Source of the DNA: Mesorhizobium loti
GTDB taxonomy: Bacteria; Pseudomonadota; Alphaproteobacteria; Rhizobiales; Rhizobiaceae
Length of the DNA stretch: 64,000 nucleotides
Assembly: GCA_002356515.1 (NCBI GenBank)
Contig: AP017605.1
Coordinates: 62,001 to 126,000 of the forward strand
Direction of reading: 5' to 3'
Shown here: positions 23,981 through 33,016 of the stretch, in pieces
Numbering within the stretch: position 1 is the stretch's first letter
Layout: each line of letters opens with the position of its first letter
Notes under the pieces: model-generated
What the model was told of the DNA's origin: nothing
Seen by the model: the letters and a program-made list of their open reading frames with translations, nothing else
Databases searched by the model: none
Program-made: the position numbers and the translations under genes

Positions 23981-23998
23981 TTCTCCCTTGTGGGAGAA
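23981..23998. repeat. Short palindrome, CTTCTCCC/GGGAGAAG type
   Basis: TTCTCCC (23981-23987) and GGGAGAA (23992-23998) pair around TTGT, just after the GFA gene stop. A variant of the same element occurs at 33837-33862, after the methyltransferase gene. Both could act as 3'-end hairpins. The shared sequence suggests a dispersed repeat family. Confidence 0.6.
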
Positions 23999-24123
23999 GG
24001 GAAGGTGAAACCATGACCAAAATTTAATCCAAAACAACACGCGATAGCCGGCAAAACGTCATTGGCGGGCCATTATTGTCTTCCTATCTATGCTGCGCGG
24101 GCCGGCATTCGAGGAGACGACGG

Positions 24124-24336
24124 ATGAACGACAGCATCAGCACCCTGGACGAGCTTTTGAGCGATCCGATGGTCTTGCTTGTCATGGAGCGCGACCGAGT
24201 GCGCCCGGAACAGGTGCGCATGTTGCTCGAACGGGTCCGTAGCAGGGTGCCCGATGGTGCCCGTGCCGACGAGCCGGTCGTTCCGCCGGCCCATATAGTG
24301 GCCAAAAGTTGTTTCCAGCAATGGCTGCGCAGTTAG
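24124..24336 (+). CDS. Small conserved-looking protein, 70 aa, function unknown
   Basis: MNDSISTLDELLSDPMVLLV..., then MERDRVRPEQVRMLLERVRS and a C-terminal HIVAKSCFQQWLRS. The first half looks like two amphipathic helices. GAGGAGAC precedes ATG 24124. I recognise no domain name. Its stop is 6 bp before the stop of the convergent acetyltransferase. Confidence 0.7.
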   Translation: MNDSISTLDELLSDPMVLLVMERDRVRPEQVRMLLERVRSRVPDGARADEPVVPPAHIVAKSCFQQWLRS

Positions 24337-24342
24337 GCGCGG

Positions 24343-25248
24343 TCAGTTGGAACTAGCCGGCAAATAGCTGTAATGACTGCGGAAATAGGCGATTTTGAAG
24401 CCCAGCCGCGCATAGTTGCGATAGGCTGGGCCGTCGCGGTCGTCGTACGGCGCCTCGATATCGGCGGCGAACAGTTTCGCGCCGGCCGCAATCCCGTCGC
24501 GCACCAGCGCTTCTGCAAGCACCGCGTCGAGATCGAAGCTCGGCGCCATGATGCCCGGCACCGGCGCTTCGATGCCGCTCCAGGCCGTGCCGTCGGCGCC
24601 GATGAACAGCGAGCGCACCGCCACCACCGCGCCATCCCACCTAGCGATGTAGTGATGCCAGCCCTGCCGGCCGACCAGAGCCAGCAGCCAGGGTGAGGTG
24701 GGCAGCCGGTAGCTTTTGTCGATGAAGCCGGCCCACTCGCTTGCCGATGCCTTCGTCACGCGTTCGACTGAAACCCCGTCAATAATGAAGAGCGGCTCGG
24801 ATGACAGCGGTTCGGCCTCGCGATAAATCCGCTCCCAACCGCCTTGGCGCTGCAGGCCGCGCGCCTCGAGCCAGCATCTGAGGCGTGATGGTTCGGTGTG
24901 CGGATTGACGTAGAACCAGGGCCGCGAAATGCCGGCGGCGCGGTAGTGCGCCAGCAGCGTGTCGAGCTGGCTTTCGGAGGCCGGGCTGTCGACGCCGAAA
25001 TTCTTCACGCAGTTGAAATGGACGAACGGGATCGTCGTGCAGGTGGTCCAGGTGAGGTCGCCTTCTCCCGCTATCGAAAGCCCTTGCCTTGCCGCGAAAT
25101 CGGCCGGCGCGGCGGCATAGAGGTCGAGCCAGGCGTTCACCTCGGCGCGCTCGATAATACGGCTGAGGTCGCGCGAGACATCCTCGATCGCGATGCCAGG
25201 CGGGTGTGGTTCCGGCAGGGGCTGTAATTCCGACAGGGCGGTCGGCAT
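24343..25248 (-). CDS. GNAT-like acetyltransferase, two-domain
   Basis: A 301-residue protein, long enough for two GNAT-like domains. The C-terminal half has RWDGAVVAVRSLFIGADGTAWSG and LFAADIEAPYDDRDGPAYRN, then YARLGFKIAYFRSHYSY, the usual last strand-helix of the fold. The N-terminal part (LLAHYRAAGISRPWFYVNPH) resembles the degenerate first domain of such proteins. GGAGAG precedes the start. A palindrome lies 20-33 bp upstream of the start codon. Substrate unknown. Confidence 0.8.
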   Translation of the reverse strand: MPTALSELQPLPEPHPPGIAIEDVSRDLSRIIERAEVNAWLDLYAAAPADFAARQGLSIAGEGDLTWTTCTTIPFVHFNCVKNFGVDSPASESQLDTLLAHYRAAGISRPWFYVNPHTEPSRLRCWLEARGLQRQGGWERIYREAEPLSSEPLFIIDGVSVERVTKASASEWAGFIDKSYRLPTSPWLLALVGRQGWHHYIARWDGAVVAVRSLFIGADGTAWSGIEAPVPGIMAPSFDLDAVLAEALVRDGIAAGAKLFAADIEAPYDDRDGPAYRNYARLGFKIAYFRSHYSYLPASSN

Positions 25249-25268
25249 GGCTCTCCTCCGTCATTTAA

Positions 25269-25281
25269 CTTACAGTGTAAG
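25269..25281. promoter_or_regulatory. Perfect 13-bp palindrome, TetR-operator-like
   Basis: CTTACAGTGTAAG, symmetrical around one G, in the divergent gap between the acetyltransferase (minus, start 25248) and uppP (plus, start 25415). TTACA/TGTAA half-sites are common in operators of TetR/AcrR regulators. It is 20 bp from the acetyltransferase start, so it would overlap that promoter or leader. No regulator gene is adjacent. Confidence 0.45.
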
Positions 25282-25414
25282 ATTAGCGGAGAATAATATG
25301 AACAGCCGGCTTGTCAAGCGGCGCCTTACAAATCCGTAAATAGGATTCCGGGGATCGCCAGACTATTGCTCGGCGGGGATCGCCCCTCATGGTTGTTCGA
25401 CAGAAAGGCTCGAT

Positions 25415-26287
25415 ATGGCTGACATCTGCACTCAAGGCGTAGACACCGGCTTCGTCGGCCTGGGATTTGCCAAAGTCGCCTTTCTCGGCCTGGTGCAGGG
25501 CATCACCGAATTGCTGCCGATTTCCTCGACCGCCCACATGCGCATCGTGCCGGCGGTACTCGGCTGGCAGGATCCGGGGTCCGCCTTCTCCGCCGCCATG
25601 CAGCTTGCCGCCCTTGCCGCCGTGATCAGCTATTTCTGGGGCGATGTGAGGGATATTCTGTTCGGTTCGCTCGACGCTCTCACGCGGCGCGATTTCGCCG
25701 ACCGGCATTTCCGGCTGGCTTCCTGGATCGTGCTGGCGACGATCCCGATCGTCATTGCCGGCGTCGCGCTATCGGGCGTTCTCAACGCCTGCAATTCGCC
25801 GCTGCGCAGCCTGAGCGTGATCGGATGGTCCTGTATCGCCATGGCGATCCTGCTGGCTCTCGCCGAGATTTTCGCCCGCCACAAACGCACCATCGGCGAA
25901 GCCTCGCTCACCGATGCGCTGCTTGTCGGCGTGGCGCAGATTGGCGCGCTGATACCCGGCGTCTCGCGTTCTGGCTCGACCTTGACGGCGGCGCTGGGGC
26001 TCGGCTTCAAGCGGGCCGAGGCGGCGCGCTTCTCGTTCCTGCTCGGACTGCCAGCGATCGCGCTTGCCGGCCTCAAGGAGCTGTGGGAACTGCATAAGGT
26101 TCACCTCGACGCCCATGGCTGGTCGGTTCTTGCCACCGGGCTGGTCGTCGCCTCGATCTCCGCCTTCTTCGCCATCTGGGGCCTGATGCGCGTGCTGGAA
26201 CGCTTCTCCGCCTGGCCTTTCGTCATCTACCGCGGCCTGCTCGGCGTCGTCCTGTTGCTCGGCTTGGCGATGGGGTGGCTGGCTTAG
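25415..26287 (+). CDS. uppP: Undecaprenyl-diphosphate phosphatase
   Basis: A 290-residue multi-spanning membrane protein. The two catalytic motifs are plain: GLVQGITELLPISSTAHM (E-rich region) and IPGVSRSGSTLTAALGLG (PGxSRSxxT). It recycles undecaprenyl diphosphate to the monophosphate lipid carrier needed for peptidoglycan and polysaccharide export; the family was first known as BacA, bacitracin resistance. The N-terminus is longer than in many homologues. ATG 25415 is preceded by AGAAAGG. Monocistronic as far as can be seen. Confidence 0.95.
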   Translation: MADICTQGVDTGFVGLGFAKVAFLGLVQGITELLPISSTAHMRIVPAVLGWQDPGSAFSAAMQLAALAAVISYFWGDVRDILFGSLDALTRRDFADRHFRLASWIVLATIPIVIAGVALSGVLNACNSPLRSLSVIGWSCIAMAILLALAEIFARHKRTIGEASLTDALLVGVAQIGALIPGVSRSGSTLTAALGLGFKRAEAARFSFLLGLPAIALAGLKELWELHKVHLDAHGWSVLATGLVVASISAFFAIWGLMRVLERFSAWPFVIYRGLLGVVLLLGLAMGWLA

Positions 26288-26422
26288 CAGGCCCAGTGTT
26301 GCGTGACGGCAACCAGTTGGGCGCGTGAGTCGATCCCCCGGAGATGTGATCGCCAGGGCTGATTGACTTCGGAATATAACCGCCCTTAACATTCTGTTAA
26401 CAAAACAGATGGGTGGGGCCGG

Positions 26423-27043
26423 ATGGCATCCTCGACGGGTTGGCGCCGCAAGGCGAAGGGGCTGGCGGTTGCCGTGGCCGTTTTCTATTCGGTGGCGGGT
26501 TCGGCCTATGCTGCGCCTGCTTCCATGGTTATCGGCGGCTCGACCTCCCAGCCCATCGGCCACTATGATTTTTGCAAGATCCATGTCGCCGAATGCTCGA
26601 TCCGCTCGCCCGACAGCGTGCCGGAACACCTGAACAGCAAGCTGCTGCACGATATCTCGGCCGTGAATCTCTCGGTCAACACGCGCGTCAAGCCGATGAG
26701 CGACATGGACAATTACGGCAAGGACGAGTGGTGGGCCTATCCGGACAATGGTTTTGGCGATTGTGAGGATTACGCGCTGGAAAAGCGACGTGAGCTCAAC
26801 AGCCTGGGCATTGCCATAGCCAATCTTTTGATGACAGTGGTTCGCAAGCCTGACGGCGAGGGTCACGCCGTGCTGACGGTGCGCACCGACAAGGGCGACT
26901 TCATCCTCGACAATCTGACCGACAAGGTCCGCCTCTGGAACCAGACCAGCTATCGCTACCTGAAACGGCAGGCGAGCGACAATACGGGGCACTGGGTCTC
27001 CATCCTGGGTGGCGACGAACAGCTGGTCAGCGCCGTCAAATAG
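26423..27043 (+). CDS. Periplasmic transglutaminase-like cysteine peptidase (BTLCP)
   Basis: A 206-residue secreted protein. A signal peptide (GLAVAVAVFYSVAGSAYAA) precedes a domain with the BTLCP catalytic motifs GFGDCEDYALEKRRELNSLG (Cys), GEGHAVLTVRTDKGD (His) and FILDNLTDKV (Asp). In other bacteria members of this family (LapG-like) cleave cell-surface adhesins or act on envelope proteins. No LapD-type partner is seen nearby. Confidence 0.92.
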   Translation: MASSTGWRRKAKGLAVAVAVFYSVAGSAYAAPASMVIGGSTSQPIGHYDFCKIHVAECSIRSPDSVPEHLNSKLLHDISAVNLSVNTRVKPMSDMDNYGKDEWWAYPDNGFGDCEDYALEKRRELNSLGIAIANLLMTVVRKPDGEGHAVLTVRTDKGDFILDNLTDKVRLWNQTSYRYLKRQASDNTGHWVSILGGDEQLVSAVK

Positions 27044-27226
27044 TCGAGATCTTTGTATTGACGCAATTCCGGACGGAAAACCGCTTCACACTTTTCCTGG
27101 AATTGCTCAGTTGGCCCCGCCGCGGCCGAGCTTGAAACCCGACCCGACCCTTTCGTGCCGGCCTTCCATGGTGCCAGCAAGTGGTGATAACCACGAGAGC
27201 TGATTGAATCTGGCATCCGCAGGCGC

Positions 27227-28018
27227 ATGGACTTTCTGACACTTCTCAACTCCGCGCCCCTGCTTTTGGGGTTGGTCAAGGCAGCACTGCCGCAGGCGGT
27301 CGCCACGACGATGGCTTTCAGCCAATGGTTTGTGTCGCTGCCGCCGTGCCGCGACTTCGCCTTCGAGGCGACCAGCTATCTCATCTGCGAGGTCGATCCG
27401 AAGCTGTATTCGATCGAACTGTTCTGGAAGGATACGGCCGGCAAGCCATTTCAGTCGCTGCACAATCTCGACGCTGCCCAGCGCGCGGCCGGCCGCACCA
27501 TGCTGTTTGCCGTCAACGCCGGCATGTATCATCCAGACCTCAGGCCAGTTGGCCTCTATGTCGAGCGCGGCCAGGAAATGGCCGGCGTGAAGACGGGATC
27601 GGGAAGCGGCAACTTTTCGCTCCAGCCGAATGGCATCTTCTACATCACCGGCGGCAAGGCCGCGGTCCGGGCGACCAGGGACTTCGTTAGGAAGCGGCCG
27701 TCCACCGACTATGCGACGCAATCCGGGCCGATGCTGGTGATCGACGGCCAGCTTCATCCGAAATTCCAGTCCGACGGCACCTCGCGAAAAACCCGCGACG
27801 GCGTCGGGGTGCGCAAGGATGGTGTCGCGGTCTTTGCCATTTCGAACGGCACGGTGAATTTCCATGCATTCGCCCGGCTGTTTCGGGATGCGCTCGGCTG
27901 CGACAATGCGCTGTTTCTCGATGGCACGATATCGAGCCTGTTCGCGCCCGCGATCGGCCGCAACGACGATTACTGGAATCTGGGGCCGATGATCGGGGTG
28001 TTCAGGAAAAGGGGCTAG
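27227..28018 (+). CDS. Phosphodiester glycosidase-domain (NAGPA/DUF2233) protein
   Basis: A 263-residue protein. It has AVNAGMYHPDLRPVGLYVERG, NFSLQPNGIFYI, DYATQSGPMLVIDGQLHP, DGVGVRKDG and NALFLDGTISSLFAP, the motif order of the phosphodiester glycosidase fold found in the human uncovering enzyme and bacterial sporulation proteins. The N-terminal hydrophobic segment (LLNSAPLLLGLVKAALPQAV) may be a signal anchor. A later start at 27311 is possible. Overlaps the convergent DedA gene by 4 bp. Confidence 0.88.
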   Translation: MDFLTLLNSAPLLLGLVKAALPQAVATTMAFSQWFVSLPPCRDFAFEATSYLICEVDPKLYSIELFWKDTAGKPFQSLHNLDAAQRAAGRTMLFAVNAGMYHPDLRPVGLYVERGQEMAGVKTGSGSGNFSLQPNGIFYITGGKAAVRATRDFVRKRPSTDYATQSGPMLVIDGQLHPKFQSDGTSRKTRDGVGVRKDGVAVFAISNGTVNFHAFARLFRDALGCDNALFLDGTISSLFAPAIGRNDDYWNLGPMIGVFRKRG

Positions 28019-28644
28019 GCTCGCGCCGTTCGCTTGCCCCGAAACTTGAAAACAATCACCGCTACGACGATCAGGGCAGCGACGGCGATCCCCGCCAACC
28101 CGAACCGGCTGGTCACATCGAGCTCGGGAATGCTGCCGGCGCCCTTGGCCACCAGCCATCCCGGCGACAGCACGACGGGAGCCCAGATGATCGCCGACAG
28201 GATGTTGGCGATCTGGAAGCGGCGCCGGTGCATGCCCATCATGCCCGCGACCAGCGGCACGGTGGCGCGGACCGGGCCGAAGAAGCGGCCGACGAAAACC
28301 GCTGCAAAACCATAACGATGGAAGAATAGCCGCGCCCTGGCGACCTCGCGGCGGTGGCGATTGAGCGGCCATTTGTGGACGACACCGCGCCCCAGCCATC
28401 TGCCGAGGAAGTAGGAGATGGTATCGCCGAGCGCCGCCCCGATCATCGCAGCCAGAAGAACGGGCAGAGGCTGGACGATGCCGGCTCCCACCAGGCCGCC
28501 GACAATGATGAGCACCGTCGTGCCGGGCAAGAGGATGCCGACCAGCACCAGCGACTCACCAAAGGCCAGCAGCCCGACCACGAGGCCTGCCCAGGCCTGA
28601 TGGTTCTCGATGAAACAAACGCTCTGGTCGATGAACGACTGCAC
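28015..28644 (-). CDS. DedA-family membrane protein
   Basis: A 209-residue inner-membrane protein. It contains FGESLVLVGILLPGTTVL, GAALGDTISYFLGRWLG and FHRYGFAAVFVGRFFGPVRATVPLVAG, the DedA/SNARE-associated motif with the R-x-x-P-x-R-like element. DedA proteins are thought to flip polyprenyl-phosphate or phospholipids and affect membrane homeostasis. This complements UppP, 2 kb away, although no operon links them. Paired with the DUF1402 gene upstream on the same strand. Confidence 0.93.
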   Translation of the reverse strand: MQSFIDQSVCFIENHQAWAGLVVGLLAFGESLVLVGILLPGTTVLIIVGGLVGAGIVQPLPVLLAAMIGAALGDTISYFLGRWLGRGVVHKWPLNRHRREVARARLFFHRYGFAAVFVGRFFGPVRATVPLVAGMMGMHRRRFQIANILSAIIWAPVVLSPGWLVAKGAGSIPELDVTSRFGLAGIAVAALIVVAVIVFKFRGKRTARA

Positions 28645-28669
28645 GCAGGCTCCCTGTTAAAAGCGTTTC

Positions 28670-29653
28670 TCAGCTGCCGCTGTCGAGCAGGCTTCTGAGT
28701 TCGCCGAGCTTGTCGTTGACGAGCCAGCCGTAATAATTCTCGACCGGCAGCTTGCGGCCCTTGCCGCCGGCAACCGCCGCGCGCAGGTCGGCCGCGCGCT
28801 GCCGGGGCTGGCCGACATTGTAGAGCGTGGCGGTGATGCCCGGGTTGCCTGATATGTCGAAGCCCTGTTCCTTGTAGGCGTCGATGGCGTCGCGCACGAT
28901 CGCGGCGATGTAGACGATGCTGCGGTCGGGATCCATGACATCGCGATAGATCGCCTGCGGATGATCCGGCGTCAGCCTGTCGTAGCCGGTGATCTTGTTG
29001 ACCAGATCAGTCACCTCGAGCGCGGTCAGCGGGCTGATCTGGCCAAGGCCGAAGGTCTGGCCGGCGAAGAAGGGCTGGAAGAAGGCCTGTTGGAAGGTCT
29101 GGGCCTCATAGGTGACGCCGTCGACCGTCTTGCCGCGGAAATGCTCGACCCACACCCTGTCGCGGCAGCTCCACAGGGTGGCGCTGTCCTTGGCCTCGGC
29201 GCAGGCGGCGAATTCCGGCCGCTGGATAAAGGTCTGCACCGGCACGCCCTTGTAGCGGAAGGCAAAGTCGAGGCCGGAATAGGACAGCGCCTTCACATAG
29301 TAGGACTGGACCGAACCGACAGCGGTCACATTGTAGGTATGTTCGCCGACCAGCGCTCCGACAATATGGATGGGATCGATATCGTAGGCCGCCGCCACCT
29401 GCTTGATGTGCGCCACCAGTTTCTTCTCTCGCTTCAGCAGCGCGACGATCTTCTGGTATTTTTCCGCATAGGTGGTCTTGAAGGCGCGGGTTCGCGTTGC
29501 CGATGCGTCCGGGATAGGCGGTTGCGTCTGCGAGCGATTGCCAGGGGGAACAACGACGAGCCCGCTGGCATGAGCTGTGCCGGCCAGCAGCGTTCCGCCG
29601 CAGGAGAGGGCCACGAGCAGGGGGACCAGGAGAAGCCGCTGCAACGCAATCAT
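28670..29653 (-). CDS. DUF1402 family secreted protein
   Basis: A 327-residue protein with a signal peptide (LLLVPLLVALSCGGTLLAG, then TAHA). The mature part contains PIHIVGALVGEHTYNVTAVG, FGLGQISPLTALEVTDLVNK and GNPGITATLYNVGQPRQRAA, which resembles the lysozyme-like (lytic transglycosylase) layout with a Glu in the GEHTYN region. DUF1402 is common in rhizobia. I use ATG 29653 because it starts the signal peptide; an upstream frame to 29803 is unlikely. A role in cell-wall turnover is inference. Confidence 0.85.
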   Translation of the reverse strand: MIALQRLLLVPLLVALSCGGTLLAGTAHASGLVVVPPGNRSQTQPPIPDASATRTRAFKTTYAEKYQKIVALLKREKKLVAHIKQVAAAYDIDPIHIVGALVGEHTYNVTAVGSVQSYYVKALSYSGLDFAFRYKGVPVQTFIQRPEFAACAEAKDSATLWSCRDRVWVEHFRGKTVDGVTYEAQTFQQAFFQPFFAGQTFGLGQISPLTALEVTDLVNKITGYDRLTPDHPQAIYRDVMDPDRSIVYIAAIVRDAIDAYKEQGFDISGNPGITATLYNVGQPRQRAADLRAAVAGGKGRKLPVENYYGWLVNDKLGELRSLLDSGS

Positions 29654-29890
29654 CGGGCGCCTTTTGGGGAATCGTGGGAAATGCCTGCGGCAAACGCCGC
29701 ATGCTCGTCTCAACAGCCACATAATGGCACTGTCAAGGCTCAGCCGGCCGGCGACGGCGAATGTCTGAAACGGGTCACAGTCATGGTAAAAAACTTGATT
29801 CAAACTTTATTGGTAATTTCTCGTTCATAACTAGGCTGGTTGTCCGTCGGCCGTTGCCTTCGGTCTGTTGTGTTTCGAGTACAGGTCCAG

Positions 29891-30964
29891 ATGCGGTTAT
29901 CAGGCGCCATCAGTTTCGTGATCGCATCGCTGTGCCTCGCCGGCTGTTCGTCGACATCGGGCATGGACGCGCTCGACATGCAGAAGCCGTCGAATGAAAC
30001 CACCAGTTCGGTGCTGCGGCCAAGCGCACCGATCGCATCCGTTCCCGTGACCAAGGCCAGCAATGCGCGCAAGCTGGCCGAGGCCGCGCCAGCTGACGAC
30101 AATGCTCCGCCTTTCGGCCTGGCGGAGGAAGAGACGGTGGCGTTTCCCGCGCCGGAATTGCCCGACAGCGTGGATCCGCCGGTCGAACCAGCAGCCCTGG
30201 TCTCGCCGCCAAAACTCTTGTCGCGGGCAGCCCCTCCGATGCTTGCCGGGCCGGTCACGCGTTACGGCTTTCGCGATGCCAAGCCGATCAATTTCGGCCG
30301 CTCCTCGCCCCGCCACCTTGCCGTGCATGGCGTCGACGTCTCGCGCTGGCAAGGTAACGTCAACTGGGAGAAGCTGCGCGCCCAGGGCGCCAACTTCGCC
30401 TACATCAAGGCGACAGACGGCGGCGACCATCTCGATCCGATGTTCATGAGGAACTGGCGCAATGCCGATGCCGCCGGTCTGAAGCGCGGCGCCTATCATT
30501 TCTTCTACTGGTGCCGCACCGCCGGCGAGCAGGCCGACTGGTTCATCCGCAACGTGCCGAAGATGGATGGCGCCTTGCCGCCGGTGATCGACGTCGAGTG
30601 GAATGGCGACTCCTCCTGCCAGCGGCGCCCGTCGCGCGAAAAGGTGCTGGAGAAGATGCAGGTGTTCATGGACAAGCTGGAGCGTCACTACGGCCAGCGT
30701 CCGATCATCTACACCTCGCCCGATTTCTATCGCGACAATCTCCAGGGCGCTTTTCTCGACTACCCCTTCTGGCTGCGCGCGGTGGCGCGGCATCCGTCAA
30801 AGGTCTATCCCGGCCGCAAATGGCTGTTCTGGCAGTATTCCGGCTCCGGTCTGTCGCACGGTGTGACCGGCCGCATCGACCTCAACGTCTTCCATGGCGA
30901 CGAGCGGCAATGGCGCGCCTGGGCTGGCGGCGGTGGCCGTCAGATGATGGCCGACGCGGATTAG
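29891..30964 (+). CDS. Lipoprotein with GH25 (lysozyme) domain
   Basis: A 357-residue protein. A lipoprotein signal ends at LCLAGC, so Cys would be lipidated. A proline/alanine-rich linker (about residues 30-130) leads to a glycoside hydrolase 25 domain: HGVDVSRWQGNVNWEKLR with the first catalytic Asp, AYIKATDGGDHLD, and PPVIDVEWNG with the second Asp-x-Glu. GH25 enzymes cleave the MurNAc-GlcNAc bond of peptidoglycan. ATG 29891 is chosen because it starts the lipoprotein signal. It is divergent from the DUF1402 gene, about 240 bp apart. Confidence 0.92.
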   Translation: MRLSGAISFVIASLCLAGCSSTSGMDALDMQKPSNETTSSVLRPSAPIASVPVTKASNARKLAEAAPADDNAPPFGLAEEETVAFPAPELPDSVDPPVEPAALVSPPKLLSRAAPPMLAGPVTRYGFRDAKPINFGRSSPRHLAVHGVDVSRWQGNVNWEKLRAQGANFAYIKATDGGDHLDPMFMRNWRNADAAGLKRGAYHFFYWCRTAGEQADWFIRNVPKMDGALPPVIDVEWNGDSSCQRRPSREKVLEKMQVFMDKLERHYGQRPIIYTSPDFYRDNLQGAFLDYPFWLRAVARHPSKVYPGRKWLFWQYSGSGLSHGVTGRIDLNVFHGDERQWRAWAGGGGRQMMADAD

Positions 30965-30997
30965 GCTTCGCGTCGCCCTTCGCTCTGGTTCTGCCGC

Positions 30998-31186
30998 CTA
31001 TTGGAGCTGGTTGCTCCCGCCATTCCTCTCCTCGCTCAGCCGCAGCTTTCTCCTCAATGCCATGATCTCGGCAATCGCGGCATCGATCATGGTGAGGAGC
31101 GTAATCGTATCGTGCTGGGTGGGGTCGGCCCTGACATAGGCGAGCTGGTTGACGATGTCGGTGTCGTCCTCGGTTTCGTCGCTCAT
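30998..31186 (-). CDS. Small acidic-to-basic protein, 62 aa, unknown
   Basis: MSDETEDDTDIVNQLAYVRA..., then TITLLTMIDAAIAEIMALRRKLRL. The middle predicts as one long helix, and the N-terminus is acidic. A GGAAG site lies before the ATG at 31186. No family recognised. It is convergent with the GH25 gene, 34 bp from its stop. Confidence 0.6.
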   Translation of the reverse strand: MSDETEDDTDIVNQLAYVRADPTQHDTITLLTMIDAAIAEIMALRRKLRLSEERNGGSNQLQ

Positions 31187-31300
31187 GGCATCTTCCGGTT
31201 GTTATCTTCCAGACGTTGTCATTCCATCCGATCCGCCGTCAAATTGTACCTATATCACTTCGTCGTGTGGATGGTCGCCCATTCAACCGGTCCGATCGGC

Positions 31301-31414
31301 TTATCTTGGACGACGGCGTCGCGATTCGTCGAAGGTGGCAAAAGCCAGAACCGCGGAAAATGACGCGAAGCTGAGCAGCACTGCGGCGATAACCATGAGG
31401 TCGTAAGTCGACAT
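31301..31414 (-). CDS. Tiny single-span membrane protein, 37 aa
   Basis: Reads MSTYDLMVIAAVLLSFASFS then AVLAFATFDESRRRRPR: one hydrophobic span followed by a positively charged tail, as in many bacterial small membrane proteins. AAGGAG sits 8 bases before the ATG at 31414, a very good site. It lies alone in a region otherwise without a gene. Function unknown. Confidence 0.6.
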   Translation of the reverse strand: MSTYDLMVIAAVLLSFASFSAVLAFATFDESRRRRPR

Positions 31415-31585
31415 GTTCGTTCTCCTTGGGATGATGGCCGAGGAGACAGCACGGGCGATGCGTCCGCGTTGATCTGGATCAACCGATCGGCCGATGCAGG
31501 GGCCGTGCGCAACGCGGGGTGGCTGGCCGAGGGCGGAAAGAGGCGAGATTTATATCGCTCTTCATCCTCGGCTCTTATTGGCGCC

Positions 31586-31969
31586 CTAGGATGAAGCCGA
31601 GGGCTCGTCGATCATCGCCTCGATGTTGTAGCCGTCGGGGTCGAGCACGAAGCAGGCGTAGTAGCTCACCGCATAGTTGGGACGCGGGCCCGGTGCGCCA
31701 TTGTCTTTGGCGCCGGCTGCCAGCGCCGACTGGTGGAACGCATCGACCTCTGCCTTGCTGCCGACGCGGAAGGCAACATGCAGATGGGTGAGCGGCGGCG
31801 CCTCGCCGGTTCGCTGGATTTCGAACAGGCAGCCATTGCCGACGTCGAAGGCCCAGAACACGCCTTCCTTGCCGAAGGACAGGCGATATCCCAGGGGCGC
31901 GAAAGCGGTTTCGTAGAAGAGCCTGCTCTTCTCCAAGTCACCCACTTCGATGGTTATGTGATCGATCAT
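31586..31969 (-). CDS. Glyoxalase/VOC-superfamily protein
   Basis: A 127-residue protein: MIDHITIEVGDLEKSRLFYE at the start, THLHVAFRVGSKAEVDAFH in the middle and SYYACFVLDPDGYNIEAMID at the end, the paired beta-alpha-beta-beta-beta pattern of VOC proteins with His and Glu metal ligands. Start at 31969 follows AGAGGACCAG. Downstream of a LysR gene on the same strand, 31 bp away. Substrate unknown. Confidence 0.9.
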   Translation of the reverse strand: MIDHITIEVGDLEKSRLFYETAFAPLGYRLSFGKEGVFWAFDVGNGCLFEIQRTGEAPPLTHLHVAFRVGSKAEVDAFHQSALAAGAKDNGAPGPRPNYAVSYYACFVLDPDGYNIEAMIDEPSASS

Positions 31970-32000
31970 CTGGTCCTCTGTGGGGGTGAACCTTGCAAGC

Positions 32001-32912
32001 CTATGTCTGGCGCGCTTCCTGCATCCGAATCTCCGCAGTCTGGGCCAGCACCCAATCCCGGAACACTTTGATCTTCGGTGTGTTGCGGCGGCTTTCCAGA
32101 TGCACCAGCCAATAGCCGTCGCCGTCGGATCCAAGGACGTCGAACGGCTGTATCAACTGACCGTTCGCCAGCAGGGCGCTGTAGATATTGCGGGTGAGGA
32201 TGGCCGCGCCCCGATCGGTCAGCGCCGCCATTGCATCATAGGCCTGCGAACCCAGCATCGGGCCCGCAATGACACGATCGGGCTCGAAGGGTACGCCGGC
32301 CGCTTCGAACCAGATTTTCCACCAGGGATCGTCGGCACAGCACAGCGGCACCTTGTAGAGATCCTCGGGGCGGCGGATGCCTCCCACGCTCTCGGCCAGT
32401 TTTGGGCTGAGCATGGGCGTATAGTCGGCCTTGAAAAGATAGTGCGCCGTCAGACCGGGCCAATTTCCGGTGCCGGTCCGGATGCCGATGTCCATGTCCT
32501 CGCGTGTGAAATCGACCAGCCGGGGCGATGTATTGACCTTCACGGCAAGATCGGCATGCATCAGCTGGAATGTTCCAAGCCACACGGCCAGCCAGTTCGT
32601 CGCGAAGGTTTCCATGGTCGTCACCGACAGCACGCCGGTCGCTCCACCCTTGGTCGCGACCCACGCATCCGCCAGCGCCGAGAAAGCGCCGGATGCATGC
32701 GGCGCCAGCTGCTGCCCGGCCTCGGTCAAGGCAATTTGCCTTGTTTTTCTTATGAAAAGCGGTGTTCCGGCGCGTTCTTCCAGCACCTTGATCTGATAGC
32801 TGGCCGCCGACTGTGTCATGCCGAGTTCTTCGGCCGCCTTGGTAAAACTGCCCAGTCTGGCTGCGGCTTCAAAGACCCTGATAGCCCCTAGTGGAGGCAA
32901 CTCCCAACTCAT
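32001..32912 (-). CDS. LysR-family regulator, GcvA-like
   Basis: A 303-residue LTTR opening with ELPPLGAIRVFEAAARLGSF and TKAAEELGMTQSAASYQIKV, then LFIRKTRQIALTEAGQQLAP. The PPL..IRVFEAAARLGSF form is typical of the GcvA/AmpR branch. It is divergent from a DUF1127 gene and followed by the VOC gene, which might be its target. Confidence 0.93.
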   Translation of the reverse strand: MSWELPPLGAIRVFEAAARLGSFTKAAEELGMTQSAASYQIKVLEERAGTPLFIRKTRQIALTEAGQQLAPHASGAFSALADAWVATKGGATGVLSVTTMETFATNWLAVWLGTFQLMHADLAVKVNTSPRLVDFTREDMDIGIRTGTGNWPGLTAHYLFKADYTPMLSPKLAESVGGIRRPEDLYKVPLCCADDPWWKIWFEAAGVPFEPDRVIAGPMLGSQAYDAMAALTDRGAAILTRNIYSALLANGQLIQPFDVLGSDGDGYWLVHLESRRNTPKIKVFRDWVLAQTAEIRMQEARQT

Positions 32913-33016
32913 GACGCATCAATCCTCCTGATGCATGGTACGCGAGGTTCGATTGGAAACCAAGACCGGAAAACGGCATGCTCGGTCATCAACTCGAACC
33001 CGAAAGGACCACGGCA

